Source: Oscillibacter sp.
Lineage (GTDB): Bacteria > Bacillota > Clostridia > Oscillospirales > Oscillospiraceae
NCBI GenBank assembly: GCA_017447005.1
Contig: JAFSOM010000575.1
Span: forward strand, 1 to 7,931
Length of the DNA: 7,931 nucleotides
Direction of reading: 5' to 3'
In this document: one piece after another, positions 1 through 6,824 of the stretch
Position numbering within the stretch: the stretch's first letter is position 1
How the letters are laid out: every line of letters starts with the position of its first letter
Notes under the pieces: model-generated
Database searches by the model: none
Seen by the model: only the letters and a program-made list of their open reading frames with translations
Told to the model about the DNA's origin: nothing
Translations under genes and position numbers: made by a program

Positions 1-1039
1 CCTCCGCCGGAAGCGGGAGATTCTTTCGGATTCCGTACAGTCCGGCGTAAATCACCAGCGCGTAGGCAAGATAAGGATTGCACAGAGCGTCCGGGGAGCG
101 TAATTCCACCCGCTGTTTGTTTGTGTTGGGAACGCGCAATATGCAGTTGCGTCCCGTCGACCATCCAATCCGGGAAGAGGCGCGGTTTCCTCCCAGACGC
201 TCATACGAATTTTCGGACGGATTCAGAAACGCCGTCATATCCGGGGCAAGTTCCAGCAGGCCGGCGATGATTTGCGGCAACGGATTCGCGCCGCCGTTGC
301 GGACGGAGAGGTTGATGTGCATTCCGTTTCCTTCCTCGTCTGGAAACGGTTTCGGGGAGAAATCCGCCCAAAGGCCGTTCTGCGCCGCGACCGTCCGCAC
401 CATGGTATAGAACAGAACCGCGTCGTCCGCCGCCGTCAAAGGGTCGGCGTAGCGGAAATCAATCTCATTTTGTCCCGGCCCGATTTTGTGCAGGGAACGC
501 TCCGGCTGAATCCCCATCTGTTCCAGCGTCAGGCAAATTTCCCGCCGGATATTCTCCCCCTTGTCTTCCGGGGCCACGTCCATATAGCCGGCCCGGTCAT
601 AGGGCGTCTTTGCGGGTTCCCCATATTCGTCCAGCTTCAGGAGATAAAATTCCATTTCGGAGCCGAAGTCGAAGAAATAACCCAGTTTTCCGGCGGTCTC
701 TATCGCTTCTTTCAAAACGCGTCGGGTATCCGCCTCAAAGGGCGCGCCGTCCGAATCGGTAATGTCGCAGAACATATGCGCCACCCGTCCGTGTTGCGGC
801 CTCCATGGAAGCTGTACGAGCGTGGACGGGTCGGGGCGTAACAGAATATCGCCGTCCGCGCCGAAGCCGTCGATAGCGGAGGCGTCCGCCGCGACGCCGC
901 GGGAAAACGCCCTTGGCAGTTCGGACGCCTGAATCGCCACGTTTTTATGTCTTCCGTAAACGTCGCAGAAGGCCATGCGGACAAATTTCACGTCCTCCTC
1001 TTTGACGTACTGCTTCACTTCTTCCGGGGTGTACTTCAT
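1..1039 (-). CDS. glnA: Type I glutamine synthetase-like protein, C-terminus cut by left window edge
   Basis: Only the first 346 residues are present; type I enzymes of the short (alpha) kind usually have about 440, so roughly the last 95 lie outside. The ATG at 1039 follows a GGAGG site and lies 17 nt after the gltB3 stop. Visible family signatures are DVYGR (about 26-30), the beta-grasp end; SEMEF (127-131), metal-binding Glu; GPGQNEIDF (187-195); GNGMH (237-241), metal-binding His; NSYERL (277-282); and VELRSPD (311-317) followed by NPYLAYA. Canonical members make glutamine from glutamate, ammonia and ATP in the cytoplasm. Two positions are odd. The stretch usually reading HHE before PGQ is LHK here (Lys185), and the usual E-A-P of the flexible loop is R-A-S (Arg286). 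The family call is firm, but normal catalytic activity is doubtful. As last gene of a glutamate synthase operon it should be co-transcribed with it. Confidence 0.88.
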   Translation of the reverse strand, partial: MKYTPEEVKQYVKEEDVKFVRMAFCDVYGRHKNVAIQASELPRAFSRGVAADASAIDGFGADGDILLRPDPSTLVQLPWRPQHGRVAHMFCDITDSDGAPFEADTRRVLKEAIETAGKLGYFFDFGSEMEFYLLKLDEYGEPAKTPYDRAGYMDVAPEDKGENIRREICLTLEQMGIQPERSLHKIGPGQNEIDFRYADPLTAADDAVLFYTMVRTVAAQNGLWADFSPKPFPDEEGNGMHINLSVRNGGANPLPQIIAGLLELAPDMTAFLNPSENSYERLGGNRASSRIGWSTGRNCILRVPNTNKQRVELRSPDALCNPYLAYALVIYAGLYGIRKNLPLPAE

Positions 1040-1056
1040 AAATTTCGCGCCTCCGT

Positions 1057-1782
1057 CTAATTCGCCACATACATCTGCTGATAGGGATTTTGGCTGTCCG
1101 GCGTGACTACCGTATAGCGGGAAGCGTAAAGCATATCGAAGTCAAAGTCAAGCAAAGCGCAAAATTCCCGCAGATATTCCTCAATTTCCGCCATATCCTC
1201 GGGCGTCGCCGGACGCGCCGTCACCTGTTCCGGAAACGCAATCTCCGCGCAGTCGGAGCGCAGAAACAGCTTTCCGCCGTGAATTCCGTTACACGGAAAG
1301 TTGCTGACAATGGGACGTTCGCCGACGGCGTCCAAGCCTAAAACAACGATAACGCCCCCCGCCTGATACTCTCCCAGAAAACTTCCGGTTCGGCCTCCGA
1401 TAACCAATACAGGCAATTTGTCCTGATAGGCTTTCATGTGAATGCCCGTCCGGTATCCGGCGTTTCCATGGACATAAATCCGTCCGCCGCGCATGGCGTA
1501 GCCAGCCGTATCGCCAATGTCGCCGCGAATGACAATGCGCCCGGCGTTCATGGTATCGCCCACGGCGTCCTGCGCGTTGCCGAAAACTTCCACCGTCGCG
1601 CCGTCCAGATACGCCCCTAACGCGTTGCCCGGAATCCCGTAAATTTGAATCGTGTGGTTTTGCGCGCCCGCGCCAATAAAACGTTGTCCCATGCAGTTTT
1701 GAATGATTATATCGCCGTCATGGGCGCGGATTGCGGCGTTCAAGGCGGCGTAATCCATGCCCGAAGCGTCAATACAGGTCAT
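1057..1782 (-). CDS. gltB3: Glutamate synthase GXGXG (beta-helix) subunit, stand-alone
   Basis: This 241-residue protein matches the C-terminal domain of the large glutamate synthase subunit, here a separate polypeptide. Residues from about 30 on (ending near 175) show the repeated glycine pattern of the right-handed beta-helix, such as IQIYGIPGNALG, VEVFGNAQDAVG, IVIRGDIGDTAG and IYVHGNAGYRTG. In fused enzymes this domain is structural, supporting the glutaminase and FMN domains and the ammonia tunnel between them. The frame is open far upstream, but that part overlaps gltB2 and is not coding. Two ATGs lie close together at 1788 and 1782. A GGGGG ribosome site overlapping the gltB2 stop is 1 nt from the first and 7 nt from the second, so I chose 1782. 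The acidic C-terminal part (EDMAEIEEYLREFCALLDFDF) probably packs against a partner. It sits between the FMN subunit and glnA, as expected for a complex encoded by one operon. Confidence 0.88.
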   Translation of the reverse strand: MTCIDASGMDYAALNAAIRAHDGDIIIQNCMGQRFIGAGAQNHTIQIYGIPGNALGAYLDGATVEVFGNAQDAVGDTMNAGRIVIRGDIGDTAGYAMRGGRIYVHGNAGYRTGIHMKAYQDKLPVLVIGGRTGSFLGEYQAGGVIVVLGLDAVGERPIVSNFPCNGIHGGKLFLRSDCAEIAFPEQVTARPATPEDMAEIEEYLREFCALLDFDFDMLYASRYTVVTPDSQNPYQQMYVAN

Positions 1783-1793
1783 ATTCATTCCCC

Positions 1794-3299
1794 CTATTCG
1801 CCCGCGTGAGAAATTCCCAGAATTTGCAGTTCCTTTTCGTTCAGCCCGATTCCGCGCAACATCAGCCGATTCCCCCGCAGGGCCTCGATGGAGTTGATTC
1901 CCATTCCCCCCATCAATTCCTTGATTTCGTGATTCCACGCGGTCATTAAATTGATAAGCCGCTGACTGCCTATATCGGGATTCAGGCGCTTGACCAAATC
2001 CGGCCTCTGCGTGGCAATTCCCCAGTTGCATTTTCCGCTCTGGCACGTCCGGCACAGGTGACAGCCTAACGCTAACACGGCGGCGGTTGCGATATAACAG
2101 GCGTCCGCGCCCAAAGCAATCGCCTTGACAACATCAGCGGAGGAACGGACACTCCCGCCTACGACTAAAGAGACGTTGTTTCGGATTCCCTCGTCACGAA
2201 GGCGGCGGTCTACAGCGGCAAGGGCCAACTCAATGGGAATGCCCACGCTGTCCCGGATACGGGTCGGAGCCGCGCCCGTGCCGCCACGGAAGCCGTCGAT
2301 AGCGATGATGTCCGCGCCGCTACGGGCAATCCCGCTGGCAATGGCGGCGATATTGTGGACGGCGGCGACTTTTACAATCACAGGCTTTTGATAGGCAGTG
2401 GCCTCTTTCAGCGAGTAGACAAGCTGTCGCAAGTCCTCAATGGAGTAAATGTCGTGATGGGGCGCGGGGGAAATCGCGTCGGAACCCTCCGGTATCATAC
2501 GGGTACGGGACACGTCCGGCCCGACTTTCGCCCCCGGCAGGTGTCCGCCGATACCCGGCTTGGCTCCCTGTCCCATTTTGATTTCGACGGCGGCTCCCGC
2601 TTCCAGATACTGTTTATGGACGCCGAACCGCCCCGACGCGACTTGTACAATCGTATGCGCGCCGTACTGGTAGAAATCCTGATGAAGTCCGCCCTCTCCG
2701 GTATTCCAACAAACGCCGAGTTCCGATGCCGCCCGCGCAAGGGACAAATGCGCGTTGTAGCTGATAGACCCGTAACTCATGGCGGAGAACATGACCGGCA
2801 TGGAAAGCTGAATCTGAGGGGACAGTTCGCATTTCAGACGTCCGTTTTCGTCCCGTTCCACTTTGGAGGGCTTTTTTCCCAGAGACACCCTTGTTTCCAT
2901 CGGCTCCCGCAGGGGGTCAATCGAGGGGTTTGTCACTTGGGAGGCGTTCATCAGAATTTTGTCCCAGTAGACCGGGTACGGCTTGGGATTGCCCATGGAG
3001 GACAGCAGAACGCCGCCGCTTTCCGCCTGTTTGTAAATTTCCCGGATGGCGTCCTGATTCCAGTTCGCGTTCTCGCGGAGGCGGCAGTCGGATTTCACGA
3101 TTTTCAGCGCCCGCGTGGGACACAGCGACACGCAACGCTGACAGTTCACGCAACGGCTTTCGTCGCTAATCATGGCGTCAATTTCCGCTTCGTAACGGTG
3201 AACCTCGTTCGCGCACTGGCGGGCGCATACCTGACAGCGGATACACCGCGAATCGTTCCGCACAACCTCAAATTCGGGATAATTCCATTGAATGCCCAT
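1794..3299 (-). CDS. gltB2: Glutamate synthase FMN/Fe-S core subunit with N-terminal ferredoxin domain
   Basis: The 501-residue product carries the synthase centre, which joins 2-oxoglutarate with channelled ammonia and reduces the imine to glutamate. The N-terminus is a two-cluster ferredoxin domain, with Cys19/22/25/29 and Cys50/53/56/60 in C-x2-C-x2-C-x3-C spacing. The FMN barrel follows from about residue 105, with recognisable MFSAMSYGSIS, NTGEGG, KMGQGAKPGIGG, ISPAPHHDIYSIEDL and IDGFRGGTGAAP. Cys413, Cys419 and Cys424 show the C-x5-C-x4-C spacing of the glutamate synthase 3Fe-4S cluster. The ATG shares one base with the gltB1 stop (TGATG), and GGAGGGGG lies 7 nt upstream, so translation is probably coupled. 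The fused ferredoxin domain makes reduced ferredoxin, or a separate flavoprotein, the likely electron source. No FAD/NAD(P)H small subunit (gltD) lies in the operon as far as it is visible. This is the archaeal/clostridial split arrangement. Confidence 0.93.
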   Translation of the reverse strand: MGIQWNYPEFEVVRNDSRCIRCQVCARQCANEVHRYEAEIDAMISDESRCVNCQRCVSLCPTRALKIVKSDCRLRENANWNQDAIREIYKQAESGGVLLSSMGNPKPYPVYWDKILMNASQVTNPSIDPLREPMETRVSLGKKPSKVERDENGRLKCELSPQIQLSMPVMFSAMSYGSISYNAHLSLARAASELGVCWNTGEGGLHQDFYQYGAHTIVQVASGRFGVHKQYLEAGAAVEIKMGQGAKPGIGGHLPGAKVGPDVSRTRMIPEGSDAISPAPHHDIYSIEDLRQLVYSLKEATAYQKPVIVKVAAVHNIAAIASGIARSGADIIAIDGFRGGTGAAPTRIRDSVGIPIELALAAVDRRLRDEGIRNNVSLVVGGSVRSSADVVKAIALGADACYIATAAVLALGCHLCRTCQSGKCNWGIATQRPDLVKRLNPDIGSQRLINLMTAWNHEIKELMGGMGINSIEALRGNRLMLRGIGLNEKELQILGISHAGE

Positions 3300-4411
3300 C
3301 AGAACGCCCCCTCCCGCACTTTCACAATGACCGCTTCCCCGCCTGTCGGGGCGTAAATGTTCTCCGCGTCCGGCTCCATGGCGCGAATCGCCGCCTCTTC
3401 GCTGGCGATATAAACGCGGTCGCCCTTCTCCCCCGTTACCATGCTCCGCAGTTTCAGACGGTCATTCAAGGCCATCAGCCCGCCCGTAAAGCCCAGAATA
3501 ATGGAGAACGGCCCCGTAATCAACAGGCTCGGAAAGACCGCGCGCAGATATTCCAGTTCCCGGCGTTCGCTTTCCGGTTTCCGGGCGATGGTTGACCAGA
3601 ACGGCGCGGCGATAACCGACGCGGTTTCCGTCAGCGTCAAGCCCTGTTTGCGTATCAGGTAATCGGCGATATAAGTAATGACCTCCGTGTCGGTTTGCAA
3701 CGTACAGCGGTAGCCGAACATCTCGATAAAGCGGCGGTTGGCGTCGTAGGACGAGATTTCGCCGTTGTGAACGACGGTTCTGTCCAGCAACGCGAACGGG
3801 TGCGCGCCGCCCCACCAGCCGGGCGTATTGGTCGGGTAACGCCCGTGCGCCGTCCACGAATACGCCCCGTATTCCTCCAGACGGTAGAACTCGCCCACGT
3901 CCTCCGGGTAGCCCACCGCCTTGAATACGCCCATGTTTTTCCCGCTGGAAAACACATAGGCCCCGTCAAATCGCGTGTTAATCCGCATGACGACGCGGGC
4001 AACAAACTCGTTTTCGTCCACCTGCATACTTGCCAGCACGGAGCGGAGCGGCGTCACGAAATAGCGCCGGATGAGCGGCTCGTCGGTAATGGCCGGCAGT
4101 TTCCGGGTTGGAATCGTTTCCGAACGGACGATTTCCAGCGCGGAGCGTAAATAGGTTTCGCACTCCGTTCGCACGGCGTCGCTGTCATAGAAGATGTGGA
4201 GCGCGAAAAAGTCCCGGTACTCCGGATAGATACCGTACCCGGCGAAACCCCCGCCTAAGCCGTTGGAGCGTTCGCGCATGGGCCGCATGGCTTTTATAAT
4301 GCCCTCGCCGCTCATGCGTTCCCCGGACTTGGAGATGACCGCCGCAATCGCGCACCCGGAGGGTATTCGGACTTCCCCTTCACGCGGCGCCCGCTGTTCC
4401 GATGGATTCAT
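3299..4411 (-). CDS. gltB1: Glutamate synthase glutaminase subunit (class II glutamine amidotransferase)
   Basis: The 370-residue product hydrolyses glutamine and passes ammonia to the FMN subunit. It has the Ntn-hydrolase amidotransferase layout: a candidate nucleophile Cys20 in IPSGCAIAAVIS, then RSNGLGGGFAGYGIYPEY (48-65), HGRYPTNTPGWWGGAHPF (189-206), VHNGEISSYDANRR (214-227) and QTDTEVITY (239-247). I chose the ATG at 4411 because GAGGG lies a few bases upstream and family similarity begins soon after it. The longer reading from 4483 would start inside the leader terminator and adds an unrelated basic and hydrophobic stretch. Class II amidotransferases need the Cys at the N-terminus, so residues 1-19 should be a cleaved propeptide (inference). 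The residue after the Cys is Ala, where many relatives have Gly. It is the first gene of the operon and lies downstream of the promoter and attenuator at 4453-4547. Confidence 0.92.
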   Translation of the reverse strand: MNPSEQRAPREGEVRIPSGCAIAAVISKSGERMSGEGIIKAMRPMRERSNGLGGGFAGYGIYPEYRDFFALHIFYDSDAVRTECETYLRSALEIVRSETIPTRKLPAITDEPLIRRYFVTPLRSVLASMQVDENEFVARVVMRINTRFDGAYVFSSGKNMGVFKAVGYPEDVGEFYRLEEYGAYSWTAHGRYPTNTPGWWGGAHPFALLDRTVVHNGEISSYDANRRFIEMFGYRCTLQTDTEVITYIADYLIRKQGLTLTETASVIAAPFWSTIARKPESERRELEYLRAVFPSLLITGPFSIILGFTGGLMALNDRLKLRSMVTGEKGDRVYIASEEAAIRAMEPDAENIYAPTGGEAVIVKVREGAF

Positions 4412-4452
4412 GATTTTCCCTCTTTTCTCTGCGAATCCGATGAAAGAAAACG

Positions 4453-4510
4453 AAAAAAGGGCAAAAGCGTCTCGGCGGAGCATGTCACTTCGCCAAGGAC
4501 GCCTTTGTCC
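4453..4510 (-). terminator. Leader intrinsic terminator (attenuator) upstream of gltB1
   Basis: On the minus strand the arm GGACAAAGGCGUC (4510-4498) pairs with GACGCUUUUGCCC (4471-4459). That is 13 positions with one A-C mismatch and one G-U pair, and the inner part adds UUGGCG/CGCCGA. Six U follow directly (4458-4453). It lies between the promoter and the gltB1 start, so it can only act as a regulated attenuator, not as an operon end. Its 5' arm contains most of the stem-loop at 4495-4512, so the two folds exclude each other. Confidence 0.8.
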
Positions 4511-4512
4511 TT
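4495..4512 (-). promoter_or_regulatory. Hexaloop antiterminator stem-loop, gltB leader (candidate ANTAR target)
   Basis: The minus-strand RNA AAGGAC-AAAGGC-GUCCUU forms a perfect 6-bp stem with a 6-base loop, at or within a few bases of the predicted transcript start (about 4512). The loop has A at position 1 and G at position 4, the pattern known for RNA targets of ANTAR-domain antiterminators such as NasR and EutV. Folding it removes the 5' arm of the terminator at 4453-4510. Binding by such a protein is inferred from structure only. Confidence 0.7.
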
Positions 4513-4518
4513 ACGCAT

Positions 4519-4547
4519 AGCATACTCTATACGGGCGCGGCTGTCAA
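4519..4547 (-). promoter_or_regulatory. Promoter of the gltB1-gltB2-gltB3-glnA operon
   Basis: On the minus strand a perfect -35 box TTGACA (4547-4542) is separated by 17 nt from a -10 box TATGCT (4524-4519). Initiation is predicted near 4512, directly before the hexaloop stem-loop. The inverted repeat CGTATAG/CTATGCG (4533-4514) lies over the -10 box and could be a repressor site, or an RNA hairpin if a further upstream start exists. Confidence 0.75.
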
Positions 4548-4575
4548 ATCCCATTTCTTACAAAATTGCGGCGGG

Positions 4576-4623
4576 GGAAACGGAAATGTTTTGTCGCTTT
4601 TGTCCGTTGACGTTTCCGCGGAC
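4576..4623. other. Inverted repeats in the inter-promoter spacer (possible operator)
   Basis: Two weak dyads lie between the two start sites. GGAAACG (4576-4582) is matched by CGTTTCC (4611-4617). GTCCG (4602-4606) is matched by CGGAC (4619-4623) and brackets the -35 box of the glnN promoter. A TTTTGTC direct repeat lies at about 4590-4604. These could bind a transcription factor acting on both promoters, but short repeats like these also arise by chance. The rest of the spacer shows nothing further. Confidence 0.25.
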
Positions 4624-4636
4624 GCCGTGCTATGAT
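4607..4636 (+). promoter_or_regulatory. Promoter of glnN-amtB
   Basis: A -35 box TTGACG (4607-4612) and a -10 box TATGAT (4631-4636) are separated by 18 nt. Initiation is expected around 4642-4644, just before the hexaloop stem-loop at 4649. The placement mirrors the divergent gltB promoter. An in-frame ATG inside the -10 box (4632) is therefore not the glnN start. Confidence 0.72.
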
Positions 4637-4648
4637 ATTTGACGTTGA

Positions 4649-4664
4649 GAGACAATGGCGTCTC
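4649..4664 (+). promoter_or_regulatory. Hexaloop antiterminator stem-loop, glnN leader (candidate ANTAR target)
   Basis: GAGAC-AAUGGC-GUCUC forms a perfect 5-bp stem with a 6-base loop having A at position 1 and G at position 4. It shares GAC-AAnGGC-GUC with the gltB leader hairpin, although the flanking stem bases differ and still pair. It begins within about 8 nt of the predicted transcript start, and its bases 4650-4659 are the 5' arm of the terminator at 4650-4706, so the folds compete. The regulator is not in the window. Confidence 0.72.
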
Positions 4665-4706
4665 CGGGTTCGCTACTGCGGCCCATGGGAGCCATTGTCT
4701 TTTTTT
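4650..4706 (+). terminator. Leader intrinsic terminator (attenuator) upstream of glnN
   Basis: AGACAAUGGC (4650-4659) pairs perfectly over 10 bp with GCCAUUGUCU (4691-4700), and a run of seven U (4700-4706) follows. The interior can fold further (UCUC/GGGA, then GGG-U-UCGC/GCGG-CCC around a UACU loop). It stands between the promoter and the glnN start 28 nt downstream, so it must be bypassed for expression of glnN and amtB. Confidence 0.85.
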
Positions 4707-4733
4707 GCGTTCAAACAGGAAAGAAGGGTTACT

Positions 4734-6824
4734 ATGACAGTACCGGAGTATTTCGGCAGTAAGGTTTTCGACGACAGGGTGATGAAAGCGCGGCTTTCCT
4801 CGGATATCTACCGTTCCCTGAAACAGACGATGGAAGAGGGCCGGGAACTGGATTTGTCGGTCGCCAACGCGGTCGCCTCGGCGATGTGCGCTTGGGCCGT
4901 AGAGAACGGAGCCACGCACTTTACGCACTGGTTCCAGCCCCTGACCGGAACCACCGCCGAAAAGCATGACAGTTTCATTTCCCCCGCCCCGGACGGTAGG
5001 GTGATTATGGAGTTTTCCGGCAAGGAACTCATCAAGGGCGAGCCGGACGCGTCGTCATTCCCGTCGGGCGGCCTCCGGGCGACGTTCGAGGCGCGGGGCT
5101 ATACCGCGTGGGACCCGACCAGTTACGCCTTCCTCAAAGACAAGACCCTGTGCATTCCGACCGCGTTTTGCTCCTACGGCGGGGAGGCGCTCGACAAGAA
5201 AACGCCCCTTTTACGGAGTATGGAAGCGTTAAACAAACAGGCTCTGCGGATTCTGCGCATTTTCGGCAACGCGGACGTAAAGCGCGTGACCAGTTCTGTG
5301 GGGCCGGAGCAGGAGTATTTTCTGATTGACCGGGAACTGTGGAAGAAGCGCCGGGATTTGGTCTACACGGGCCGCACGCTGTTCGGGGCCATGCCGCCCA
5401 AGGGACAGGAACTCGAAGACCACTATTTCGGCGTCATCAAGCCCCGCGTACAGGCCTACATGAACGACTTGAACGAGGAATTATGGAAGCTGGGGATTCT
5501 CGCCAAGACGGAACATAACGAAGTCGCCCCATCTCAGCATGAATTAGCGCCCATCTATTCCACGACGAACGTCGCCACAGACCACAATCAGCTTACGATG
5601 GAAATGATGAAGAAAGTGGCGGCGAAACACGGCCTTGTCTGTCTGTTGCATGAAAAGCCGTTCGCGGGCGTGAACGGAAGCGGCAAGCATAACAACTGGT
5701 CAATTTCCACGGATACGGGAATCAATCTGCTTTCTCCCGGTGAGACGCCCTATGAGAACGCGCAATTCCTGCTGTTTCTGGTGGCGGTCATTCAGGCCGT
5801 GGACGAATATCAAGACCTCTTGCGGCTGTCCGTGGCGACCGCCGGAAACGACCATCGGTTAGGGGCGAACGAGGCCCCGCCCGCTGTGATTTCCATCTTT
5901 TTAGGCGACGAACTGACCGCCGTACTGGGCGCTATCGAGACGGACAGCCCGTATAACGGAACCGAAAAGATGAAATTGAAACTGGGCGCGGACGTTCTGC
6001 CCCGATTCACCCGCGACACCACAGACCGCAACCGTACTTCTCCGTTTGCGTTCACCGGAAACAAGTTTGAATTTCGTATGGTGGGTTCCGGGGATTCCAT
6101 CGCCTGCGCGAATATCATGTTAAACAGTTCCGTGGCGGAGATTCTGCGCCGCATGGCGGATACGCTGGAGGGCGCGGAGAATTTCGACGAGACGTTGCAC
6201 AACCTTATCAAAGACACGGTTTCCGCGCACGAGCGCATTATCTTCAACGGCAACGGATACGACGACGCATGGATTGCCGAGGCGACGGAAAAGCGCGGCT
6301 TACTGAATCTGCGCACGACGCCGGAAGCGCTCTCCCGTCTGCTGGATAAGAAGAATGTCGATATGCTGACGGCGCACGGCGTCTTTACGGAGGCGGAATT
6401 GCGCTCCCGGTACGAAATCCAGTTGGAGAACTACTGCAAGAGTGTCCGCATTGAGGCTTTGACTATGGTGGACATGGCGCGAAAGGAAATCATTCCGGCG
6501 GCGGAAAGTTACGCCGCGTCGCTGGCCTCCTCCGTCGCCGCGAAGAAGGCCGCCGTATCGGAACTGGACTGCCATTATGAAACGCGGCGTATCCGGAAAC
6601 TCTCGGCGCTGACGGACATGATGGACGAACGGACGGAAGAGCTCGCGTCCGCCGCCGCTCATCTGGATACCATCCACGACACGACGGAGCAGGGCGAGGA
6701 GATTGTCAACGGGATTCTTCCCAAAATGGCCCGTCTCCGCGCCGTCTGCGACGAGGCCGAAACGCTTACGCCGTCCGACTGCTGGCCCTTCCCCACTTAC
6801 GGCGATTTGCTTTTCAGCGTGTGA
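4734..6824 (+). CDS. glnN: Class III glutamine synthetase (GlnN/GSIII)
   Basis: At 696 residues the protein is in the usual range for class III synthetases (about 700), much longer than type I. It makes glutamine from glutamate, ammonia and ATP in the cytoplasm. Diagnostic stretches are FTHWFQPLTGTTAEKHDSF (63-81), EPDASSFPSGGLRATFEARGY (103-123), VGPEQEYF (189-196, metal-binding Glu), TEHNEVAPSQHE (259-270, metal-binding Glu), GVNGSGKHNNWS (312-323, metal-binding His), GNDHRLGANEAPPA (flexible-loop Glu near 410-415) and NKFEFRMVGSG. All the acidic active-site positions I can align are intact, so this is probably the working synthetase of the locus. The start at 4734 follows AGAAGGG at 5-nt spacing; the longer frame from 4632 would start inside the -10 box and cross the leader terminator. 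The C-terminal region after about 570 is Ala/Glu-rich and probably helical. Confidence 0.95.
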   Translation: MTVPEYFGSKVFDDRVMKARLSSDIYRSLKQTMEEGRELDLSVANAVASAMCAWAVENGATHFTHWFQPLTGTTAEKHDSFISPAPDGRVIMEFSGKELIKGEPDASSFPSGGLRATFEARGYTAWDPTSYAFLKDKTLCIPTAFCSYGGEALDKKTPLLRSMEALNKQALRILRIFGNADVKRVTSSVGPEQEYFLIDRELWKKRRDLVYTGRTLFGAMPPKGQELEDHYFGVIKPRVQAYMNDLNEELWKLGILAKTEHNEVAPSQHELAPIYSTTNVATDHNQLTMEMMKKVAAKHGLVCLLHEKPFAGVNGSGKHNNWSISTDTGINLLSPGETPYENAQFLLFLVAVIQAVDEYQDLLRLSVATAGNDHRLGANEAPPAVISIFLGDELTAVLGAIETDSPYNGTEKMKLKLGADVLPRFTRDTTDRNRTSPFAFTGNKFEFRMVGSGDSIACANIMLNSSVAEILRRMADTLEGAENFDETLHNLIKDTVSAHERIIFNGNGYDDAWIAEATEKRGLLNLRTTPEALSRLLDKKNVDMLTAHGVFTEAELRSRYEIQLENYCKSVRIEALTMVDMARKEIIPAAESYAASLASSVAAKKAAVSELDCHYETRRIRKLSALTDMMDERTEELASAAAHLDTIHDTTEQGEEIVNGILPKMARLRAVCDEAETLTPSDCWPFPTYGDLLFSV

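Noticed and set aside
1783..2055. Upstream extension of gltB3 to 2055
   Set aside because: The extension overlaps the coding sequence of gltB2 in another frame and resembles nothing. The domain begins after the ATG at 1782/1788.
2355..3356. Long open frame on the plus strand opposite gltB2
   Set aside because: It is antisense to a strongly conserved gene, lacks a recognisable domain, and is explained by GC-rich codon use of the real gene.
4412..4483. Longer gltB1 reading frame starting at 4483
   Set aside because: It would start inside the leader terminator, has no good ribosome site, and adds residues without family similarity. ATG 4411 has GAGGG at good spacing.
4632..4733. Longer glnN reading frame starting at 4632
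   Set aside because: The ATG is part of the -10 box TATGAT, and the extension covers the hexaloop and terminator. Similarity begins after 4734, which has its own ribosome site.
4637..4733. Known metabolite riboswitch (for example a glutamine-sensing class) in the glnN leader
   Set aside because: The leader is too short and lacks a junction or conserved core that I recognise. A simple hexaloop hairpin competing with a terminator explains it better.
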